Positions 56,216-64,000 of a stretch of 64,000 nt of DNA are shown one piece after another. Numbering within the stretch: position 1 is the first letter of the stretch; each line of letters opens with the position of its first letter. The stretch lies in NCBI GenBank assembly GCA_037127255.1, contig JBANSL010000002.1, positions 3,330,001 through 3,394,000 of the forward strand. Direction: 5' to 3'. The notes beneath the pieces were generated by a model, which ran no database searches, was not told the origin of the DNA, and was given only the letters and a program-made list of their open reading frames with translations. The stretch is from Persicaria tinctoria. Its lineage: Eukaryota; Streptophyta; Magnoliopsida; Caryophyllales; Polygonaceae. The position numbers were made by a program, and so were the translations under genes.

Positions 56216-59200
56216 ATGACGCTCAGCAGCATCCCTGTAAGTATCGATCTGTGCTCCTGTTTCGGTCGATTTTGAAATTTATACACGCTGGATTGGATGT
56301 TTCATGTTTGTTGTGTCAGGTGGCGAGTTCGGATCTTCAAATCGGGCAATATGCTCGGAGGAATTCCACGCTGATTTGCGCGCCGGTAATGGCGGATTCT
56401 GTCGATCAGATGCTCGCGCTGGTGCGCGGTGCGAAGGAGCAAGGTGCTGATTTGGTTGAGATTCGATTGGATTACTTGAGCAATTTCAATTCCAGTCGCG
56501 ACCTCGACGTTCTCATCAAGCAAAGCGTTTTGCCTACTTTGATCACTTACAGGTAGTTATTCCCTTTCTAATGTACTCGCTTTCCATTTTGTTTAACCGA
56601 TTGCGGGATAGAATATTTTAGTTAAATTTGAAATTATCGTTTGTTTTCCCGTCGGCATGGTATAAAGAATATTTAAAAAAAAAATTGGAATCTGTCGCGG
56701 TCAGGTTTTGCTTATCAAATCACGGTTAATTAAAGATTATGCTGGTTTAAGCTGTGTAGTATGATAGGGGCTTCAATCTTTCTTGAGTTGAAACCATGAA
56801 TTTCTTGATTAATTGCTTCGATGGACCTTTTTTGTAGACCAAAATGGGAAGGGGGTCAGTATGAGGGCGATGACAGCAAGCGCCTCAATACACTCCGCAG
56901 AGCGGCAGAACTTGGAGCTAACTACATTGATGTTGAACTTAAGGTTGGTTTCTTGCCATAATATTTTATTTGAAAATTTTGTCCAATGTTGAATACAAGT
57001 GTGCATGCTGGATTGAGTTTGTGTTTGATGCTGGATGACTGAAAGGAAGAATTGAGTGTTGGAAGTGTTTGCCAACAAGAACGAGAGAATGTCTTTTTGC
57101 CTAATAATAAGTGTCATTTGATTAACCCTATCCAAAATCCAAATAATGATTACAAGTACTATATTAGCATGTCAGGCCAAAAAGACCCTTGATGCTATTA
57201 TACATTTTTAATAAGAGAAGTTTTTAAGATCTCTGCTGCATTTTATGCAGGTAGCGGATGAGTTCTTTGACTCTTTAGGTGGAAGAAAACCAGAAAATGT
57301 TAAAATTATTGTTTCTTCCCACAACTATGAAAAGACTCCATCACTTGAGGAGATAGGCACTCTTGTGGCAAGGATACAAGCAACTGGAGCTGACATAGTC
57401 AAGGTTGCTACAACTGCACAAGATATTACAGACTGTGCGCGTGTATTTCAAGTCCTAGCACATTCTCAGGTGAGAAACAGAGATTTTTTCAGTTTCATTT
57501 ATAACACTTGCAGCCATTGAATTGAATCTATTTGCCCACTGAGCTGTGAGTGGGATATCTCTGCCATATTTTAGATGTTGGTTTGCCGTGTTTTAGACAG
57601 ATTTACAGTGTCAAAGTGGTTTTTTGTTACTGCAGATCCCAATTATTGGACTTGTAATGGGTGATAAAGGCTTTATGTCAAGAATACTTTCTGCGAAATT
57701 TGGGGGGTTTCTAACCTTTGGATCGCTAGAAGCGGGAGTAGTTTCTGCTCCTGGTCAGCCTACTGTAAAAGATTTGTTGGATTTATACAACTTCAGGCAA
57801 ATAGGTCCTGACACCAAAGTTCATGGAGTTATTGGGAACCCTATTGGTCACAGCAAGAGTCCTCATTTATATAATCCATCATTTAAATCGGTTGGTTTCA
57901 ATGGGATTTATTTGCCTTTGTTGGTCGATAATGTAGCAAACTTCCTCAACACCTATTCATCCCCCGATTTTGTTGGATACAGGTATTTTTGTGTTTTAAG
58001 ATACTCTAATTGAACCATTACTCTTTCAGAGACTTTTGGATTTGTTCATGTTATAACTTATAAATATCATGGATTATGATACTGTATTATTTTTTCGAGT
58101 AAATACAAGCTCTATTTTTCTAAATGCAGTTACACTATTCCTCACAAGGTAGATGGACTAAGATGTTGTGATGAGGTTGATCCCATTGCAAAGGTATTTT
58201 GTCACTCTCTAGCTTCTGTTATGAAATTCACTTGCATGAAGCCAATGCTATGAAATTCACATCCTCCTTTTTATTCTACCAGAATATAAAACAAGAAAGA
58301 AAATAATAAGATGAAATTTTCATGTTAGTGCCTATAAGTTAGAAAGATATATTCTTTGAATTCTGAAAACCTTGTTAGTGTGGTTGCAAAATGTTAACTG
58401 CTTACGAATGAAGCCCTATCAAATCTGCAGGCGATTGGAGCAATTAGTTGTATGATCAAGCGACCAACAGATGGCAAGCTAATGGGCTATAATGTTGACT
58501 ACCTAGGGGCTATTGCTGCTATTGAAGAAGGACTGCGAGGTCTTCAGCTGAAGCTACATAGGATCTTTTTTGATCTCTTTAGTTGAATACGTATGTTACC
58601 TAAAACTTTGAAACTTTTGCAGGTTCAAATGGTTCTGCTTCTGCAGCTGGATCACCCTTGGCTGGTAAACTTTTTGTAGTCGTTGGAGCTGGTGGTGCAG
58701 GAAAGGCACTTGCCTATGGTGGCAGAGCCAAAGGAGCCCGAGTAGTAGTAGCAAACCGTACATTTGGTAAGAAAAGCTCTTTAACGAATAATCTTCTTAT
58801 AGTCTGTTTTAGTATGAAAAGTTGCTTCAAATTCTTTGCAATGACAAAATTTATACTTATTTGTTGTTTATGCTCTTGTTTCCTGTTCCTTTTGATGTTG
58901 CTACACATGTCAGAATTTAAAGGTGAGTTTCCTGTTTGTGTAATATAGAAAAAGCCGTGGACTTGGCCCATAAAGTTGATGGAAAAGCTATCACTTTGGC
59001 TGAACTGAACGATTTTCACCCAGAAGAGGGAATGATTCTAGCAAACACTACTTCTGTTGGAATGAAGCCAAATGTAGATGTTATGCCCATTGCCAAGGTC
59101 TCTCTTTCCCTTTCTCTCTATTTGTTCTCATCTTATGCAGGCTAAAGGGATGCAATATGGGTTTCTCTTTCATCCCATGTGGTCATCTTTTAAATGACTT

Positions 59201-59585
59201 GAAAACTGCATATTTTTGGCTTACATGTATAGAAATTTATCCTAAGCTGAAAAGTTTTGTGACCTTGACAAATCACTTGTGTTTATCTTACAGGAAGCTT
59301 TGAAGCACTACTCTTTGGTATTTGATGCCATTTACACACCGAAGTTAACAAAGCTGTTGAGAGCAGCACAAGAATCTGGGGCCATCACCGTTTATGGGAC
59401 AGAGATGTTCATTAATCAAGCTTTCGTGCAGTTTGAAAACTTTACTGGTTTGCCAGGTACCCGTCGCCAAACTCACATGCCTTTTGAATCTTCTGGTTTT
59501 CGTTTCTTCTTCCTAACCCAATGCTTCTTGCAAACATCCAGCCCCGAAGACATTCATCAGGGAGCTCTTGGCAAAGAACACATGA
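56216..59585 (+). CDS. DQD/SDH: bifunctional 3-dehydroquinate dehydratase/shikimate dehydrogenase, divergent
   Basis: Eleven exons: 56216-56236, 56320-56552, 56838-56943, 57251-57469, 57636-57982, 58130-58193, 58431-58539, 58623-58766, 58949-59097, 59294-59456, 59542-59585; 532 aa. The enzyme converts 3-dehydroquinate to dehydroshikimate and reduces it with NADPH to shikimate. The dehydratase half looks intact: LVEIRLDYL, catalytic His144 (SSHNYEKTP), Schiff-base Lys171 (IVKVATT). The dehydrogenase half keeps GHSKSP (264-269), TIPHK with Lys315, Asp353 and the NADPH loop GAGGAGKA (388-395). But AVNTI reads AISCM (334-338), GYNTD reads GYNVD (349-353) and PHKE reads PHKV. The altered Asn and Thr correspond to substrate-contacting residues in the Arabidopsis structure (from memory). 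The start MTLSSIP leaves no transit peptide, so it may be cytosolic. The protein may be a neofunctionalised paralogue; an intact plastid copy is presumably elsewhere. Confidence 0.94.
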
Positions 59586-60240
59586 GATAAGTTTCTGAGC
59601 AATCAATGCCATTGTTATCCTTATGCGACTGCCTACCGTCCTCAACTCATGATCCTTGGAGGTCCAGTACAGTTTGGTGGATTGTTTCTAGTTCCAGAAT
59701 TTCAAATTAGCTTGTTGTAGTTAAAATAAATTGAAAAAAAATTAAGTTTTCCTGGTTTAAGTCCTTATTTATTTGTGCTAAAATGGGTAGAGGGCAAAGT
59801 GGTTTGGCCCCAAATAGAGCTGAAAGACAAAGGGAACTAATGCCCCTGGTTATATATGGATTGAACCATCATTAGTGTATTTTTGTGGCTATTCTGTTGT
59901 TATCATTTGGATCCCTTCTTTTGAATAAGGGAAATTTTTTGAGTAAGGGGATATTCAGTTCAATGCTGATATGATTTGGATCCCTTTTTGTTGAAGGAAT
60001 ATGTTTTGGTGGGCTGTTTTGCTTCTTTTTTGTTTTTGGGTCGGACCGGGTCGACAACCCGCCGGTCATTTGTTCAAAACCCTCGACCCTAACCAGAACC
60101 CATGACCCCCCGTGGCCCGCCTTACCCGGACCCCCGAGTCCATGACCCGTCTGGCCCGCCGGGTCATGGGTTGACCTGTGGACACTGGACATGCCTACTT
60201 GAAACACCCTTTTGATGTAGTTCGAAAAAAAGTGTAAAAG
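59586..60240 (+). other. 3' flank of DQD/SDH, no gene
   Basis: 3'UTR followed by intergenic DNA. A GC-richer patch at 60040-60180, with GACCCG/GGGTC motifs in both orientations, resembles the subterminal repeats of hAT-like elements. The 165-codon minus-strand frame (59872-60369) crosses it and is not credible. Confidence 0.45.
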
Positions 60241-60320
60241 TCCCAGTCGAGGTGGTCCAATGGTGTGTAGTGTGCACAGGAGTAAGAAGGTCCAATTTCG
60301 ATTCCTGTCTTCGCCCCTAT
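60241..60320 (+). mobile_element. tRNA-derived SINE remnant
   Basis: GAGGTGGTCCAATGG resembles an A box and GGTCCAATTTCGATTCC a degenerate B box (GTTCGATTCC type), about 38 bp apart. No target duplication was identified. Confidence 0.5.
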
Positions 60321-60424
60321 CCTTGCTCCATACTAATGTAATTTCGACCAATCGGTCCAAGACCAACACTGGACCGATAGAAAACAGGACTAAGCCGGAT
60401 ATATCAGTTAGTTCGATTCAATCT

Positions 60425-60426
<2 letters not shown>

Positions 60427-60455
<29 letters not shown>

Positions 60456-60656
60456 GATAAGGTAAAGATTTGGATGAGGTAAGGCCCTGCTGGACCATCA
60501 CCCAAGGGCATCCTTGCGGATGAGTACACACAGAGCAGGATCAACGAGGAGGTCCTGCGTGGGCGTTGTGTGGCTTAGATGCGTGATCCTGTCGGCGGTC
60601 GAGTTGACCTCCCGGAAGACATGGCCGAATTGCACCCTAGCAAAGTGTTGAAGTAG
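60427..60656 (-). mobile_element. 5'-truncated LINE, minus orientation
   Basis: On the minus strand one frame reads GHVFREVNSTADRITHLSHT and ends CVLIRKDALG stop, the same RNase H C-terminus as at 53.5 kb but a different subfamily. A short 3' region and a poly(A) tail follow, seen here as T30 at 60427-60456. Target duplication not found. Confidence 0.8.
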
Positions 60657-60957
60657 GAGTAGGGTGTAAAAAGAAGGCCAAACCCAAAAAAAAATTGTAA
60701 AAAGTTGAATTCAAGATACCATATGCGTAGTAGAGATGTGTAGTTGGTAACTATACCTAACATGAAAATCTCACGTACTGTAGGCTGTAGCAATCTGGAC
60801 CGTGTGTGGACCCTAATTTGAAATGGTCAATGCGTGACTGTCGTGAAATTAGGTAATTAAGGCGTTCCCAACCAAACTCCTCCTTACTCCCCGCAGGTGT
60901 GAATCTGCAGAAGGATCGGAGCAACCGCCAATCACCGCCACGCCACCGGCAGCAGGT
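60657..60957 (+). promoter_or_regulatory. upstream region of the copine gene
   Basis: Intergenic DNA and probable leader before the ATG at 60958. The last 60 bp are GC-rich (CACCGCCACGCCACCGG). No clear TATA box is seen. Confidence 0.4.
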
Positions 60958-63900
60958 ATGAAGAAGGGTCCCACAAGCTCAGGCGGCAGTGGTGGTGGAG
61001 GCGGAGGTCTCAACGACGCCGTTGATTTCTTCTACAAAGCTCGTGGGCTTCACCCCCTCTATACCCAACTCCAGGTTTTTCAATTTTCATCTCCATGGCC
61101 TCTTTCGTCTTCTTCCGTTGACTCGACTTTTATCTGACCTTGAAACCCATATTTTGACTGTGAATCGATTTAATCTTGTCTTCGTTATCTTCCTGAATAG
61201 AGATTGACACTGAACAATTGAGTGATGAATTGAAATTAGATTAGGGTTATGATGATTTGGTTTGGGCAGGACAGTTACTGGGTTGTGCATAGGCGCATAT
61301 GCACATTAGGATGATTCATTATCCACCTTAATTGCATCATAAAAACTTGAGTAATCATCTACATGATCTATGGTTTACCAGATTCCATTCATGAACGGTG
61401 AACCAAATCATGTTTCGCAATGTCGAACAAACCCCTCGATCAGAAGGCAGAAGGCACAGTTCTGGCTAGATTGTGTACCTTCATATTACCAAAATGCCTA
61501 ACATGACCAAAATATCCTTGTAAACGGGACTAGAAGATGATCATAAATTATTAGAGTTCACTGTGTTTAATTGAAGATAAATGTTTATTTCTTTCAACAT
61601 AGACTGAAAACATATCTTTTCTTTTTAAGATAAAAGGCAATGTTTAGAAAGGAAAAGGAACACATATAAAGAATTTAAGAGAAAAAAAAATCATTATCAG
61701 TCATCGTATGATTTGTATCTGCCTTCATCCAAGGATATCTTTTTAAGCTTTCGCGAAATTACACCACATATAGAATCCTTTTTTCTTGTTGATTCCACAG
61801 TGGCCTTACATGGATTTTCATACAGTTGTCTCTATCAGCTAATAAACTCCGCGATATGGACATCCTGTCTAAGGTATGTGCTCTACATTTATTTTCAGGT
61901 GCTATTAGTTTTATCTGTTAAAAATACTCGAATGTCTTGAAGGTTTATGGATATGTTAGTTTCTTACTCACTTTGCTGAGTGTAAGTTGCGGTTATTAAC
62001 ATTTTAGTGTTCTTTCGATTAATCAATGTATCTGTTCTTTCAGTTTCATGGTCATGCTAACACTGTCTGAATTGTGGTAGAGTGATCCAATGGCTGTGGT
62101 GTATGTGAAGAAAAGAAATGGGACACTTGAGGAAATTGGCCGTACGGAAATAGTGACAAACAGCTTGGGTCCTTGCTGGACGAAGAAAGTACCAATTGCT
62201 TATCAGTTTGAGATAGTGCAGCCATTAGTGTATGTGCGCGCTTGTTTCATAGATTTTCGTTATTGATATAGTTAACCTGATGGAATGATATCTTGCACAC
62301 TACTTCTGCCTTCCAGATTCCATGTGTATGATGTCGACACCGAGTATCACAACCTGCCTGTGAAGGCACTATACATCTTCTACTCCTCGTTCATCCTTCC
62401 ATTCTTGCTTTATAAAAAGTCCGCGATCTTCTCAAAGTAAAGTTCTTATTCACTATGGCATTCTTTGTATATCATACTTTTTCAGGCACTAAAGTTAAAA
62501 GATCAAGACTTTGTTGGAGAAGCTAATTGTGCTTTGTCAGAGGTATATCTTTTTTTCAAAGTCCAGCAAGCACTTTTATCCCTACTAACTGCATTAGACG
62601 CGCATCTAATGGAAAACTTAACTCGCAATTTTTTGGATTATATTGTTCCGTGTTGCCTAAAATACCCTGTATCAACTTCTGTGATTAGATTGTCACGAAG
62701 CGAGATTGCAGTTTGACTCTGCAGCTTCATGGCAAAGACGGGCATGGCAGAAATTTGGGAACATTATCTGTTCATGCAGAGGAGGCCGTTTCAATAAGAA
62801 ATGTTGTTGAGCTCCTATTCCGTTGCACTCGTTTGGATAACAAAGATTTCTTTTCTCTAAGTGTACGCAAGCAACATTACCATTAACGTTCTCATTGGAA
62901 TATTTTCTTTTGCTTACTGTCTATATTGTTATGTACTTTATTTCATCCCCTTTGCTTTCGGTTCAGGATCCATTTTTAAAAATTTCGAGAATTGTTGAGG
63001 GTGGACAAGTTTTGCCAGTATGCAGTACAGAAGTTGTGATGAACAATTTGAATCCAACATGGAATCCTGTTACTCTGACTACGCAACAGTTCGGAAGCAA
63101 GGCAAGCAGAACAACCCTTCCGATTCTTTACTGCTCATTTTTTTTGGGTTAATAACAAGTCCATATCGTTGTTCATCATTCGTATAATGTGATCTGCTGT
63201 TATGGATATTGGTGCGGTTATTAACATATATGACCTTGCTGCAGGATAATCCGCTGATTATTGAGTGTTTTGATTACAATAGCAATGGGAAACACGAACT
63301 TATCGGGTAATAACTCCTATTCTTAATCCATTGATCATTGAATGTTTCAATTACAATTGTATAGATGGTGGGAGCAGTCATCAAATAAAATGTCTTTGCC
63401 AGGAAACTTCAGACAACAATGTTGGAGCTGGAGAATATGCATAGACACAAGACTGGTGCTAATTTCGTGAAGCCGCATAAAGGGCATGAAAAGGTTCTTG
63501 CCATAAGTCCATCATGAGCTGTGCATTTTCCCTTTTTTGTGCACCATTAACCAGATTGATCTTGTTTCTGCAAATGTAGGTCTTGAAGGGTCAGATATTT
63601 GTCGAAACGTTTCTTGAGAAGCAATTGTATAGCTTTCTTGATTACATTTCTAGTGGCTTTGAGCTTAGCTTCATGGTTGCTGTTGATTTCACCGGTATAA
63701 AAGATACGATTTTTTTGCATCATGAGAACAATTGGTCTTACAATACTATTACATTTTTCTAATATTTGTCCTTTTTTCCCTCAACTTTTCTTCAGCGTCG
63801 AATGGAGACCCTAAAAGGCCAGACTCATTGCATTATGTTGACCCGTCGGGGCGGCTCAATGCCTATCAACAGGTGGGATTTCAGGAGAGCTAATGTTAGT

Positions 63901-64000
63901 TGTTTATAGTCACTAGGAGAGCTAACGACGAGTTTAATTGCAGGCCATAGTGGATGTGGGACAAGTTATACAGTTTTACGACTCTGATAGACGTTTTCAC
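60958..64000 (+). CDS. BON1: BONZAI/copine Ca2+-dependent membrane-binding protein, partial
   Basis: Twelve exons are visible: 60958-61074, 61826-61873, 62081-62229, 62317-62365, 62486-62542, 62689-62862, 62967-63101, 63245-63306, 63403-63493, 63580-63694, 63796-63872, 63944-64000. The window cuts the gene after 377 codons of an expected ~580. Copines bind phospholipid in a Ca2+-dependent way through two C2 domains; plant BON proteins act at the plasma membrane in growth homeostasis, Ca2+ signalling and repression of immune receptors. Seen: C2A (about 38-170, with LRDMDILSKSDPM and FEIVQPLVFHVYDVD), C2B (about 190-310, with LDNKDFFSLSDPF and IIECFDYNSNG) and the start of the vWA domain (MVAVDFTASN, 326-335). 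The N-terminus MKKGPTSSGG lacks the MGNC acylation motif of BON1. The 63102 donor is GC (AAG/GCAAGC). The exon 4 end is ambiguous: 62365 with a weak GC donor, or 62359 with GT and loss of VK. Confidence 0.92.
63248..63357 (+). repeat. exon 8 fragment duplicated into the next intron
   Basis: 33 bp of copine exon 8 (63248-63280) recur at 63325-63357 inside intron 8. There are six differences, all transitions. The intronic copy is noncoding. Confidence 0.75.

Noticed and set aside
55956..56219. 87-codon ORF overlapping the DQD/SDH start as a possible transit peptide
   Set aside because: It is in a different frame from the enzyme, terminates at the ATG, and mostly lies upstream of the TATA box at 56046.
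59872..60369. 165-codon minus-strand ORF
   Set aside because: It crosses the 3' flank of DQD/SDH, a GGGTC-rich repeat and a SINE remnant; no protein motif.
1..64000. CRISPR array, bacterial operon or organellar insert
   Set aside because: No regularly spaced repeats of CRISPR type, no Shine-Dalgarno-led gene runs and no plastid or mitochondrial genes were seen.

Overview
The window is nuclear DNA of a flowering plant, a eudicot and probably an asterid/lamiid. Evidence: many short GT-AG exons, AT-rich intergenic DNA full of plant transposons (Ty1-copia, L1-type LINEs, Stowaway-like MITEs, MULE- and hAT-type foldbacks, a tobacco-TS-like SINE) and only plant-type genes. The lamiid placement is inference. 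I saw no bacterial, organellar, rRNA, true tRNA or CRISPR sequence. All exon models were built by eye from ORFs, splice sites and remembered family sequences; each was checked for a continuous reading frame. || Layout. 1-2294: repeats, a MITE and the leader of gene 1. Gene 1 (2295-6943, +): N-myristoylated CDK-like kinase of the At1g54610 type. 6944-9185: LINE remnants. Gene 2 (9186-12357, -): TIR1/AFB1-clade auxin-receptor F-box protein with a miR393 site. 12358-25600: a gene-poor 13 kb with LINE pieces, a defective copia element (18671-22575), a 46-bp tandem duplication and a MULE-like foldback. Genes 3 and 4 (25635-26257 and 28991-29678, +): a tandem pair of very small two-exon genes for Pro/Gly-rich, Cys-cluster microproteins, the least-described content here. 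A hAT-like element lies between them and a MITE sits in the second gene's intron. 29679-32500: foldbacks and AT-rich DNA. Gene 5 (33156-37299, +): vacuolar NHX1-type Na+(K+)/H+ antiporter. Gene 6 (38978-42692, -): VAP27-2-type ER-anchored MSP protein with an expanded repeat exon. Gene 7 (45959-53220, +): SCD2-like coiled-coil protein, head-to-head with gene 6 across a promoter region that holds a foldback element. 53221-56045: LINE tail, MULE-like foldback and a poly(A)-only insertion. Gene 8 (56216-59585, +): bifunctional 3-dehydroquinate dehydratase/shikimate dehydrogenase with altered substrate-site residues. 59586-60957: SINE and LINE remnants. Gene 9 (60958 to beyond 64000, +): BONZAI/copine, cut by the window end. 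|| The genes are independent single-function loci, not a cluster or operon. Themes include auxin perception, vacuolar ion exchange, ER contact sites, vesicle traffic in cytokinesis, the shikimate pathway and Ca2+/membrane signalling. The best leads are the microprotein pair, the divergent dehydrogenase half of gene 8, a 98-bp tRNA-like SINE with perfect target-site duplication, and several retro-insertions and exon-fragment duplications very close to splice sites.
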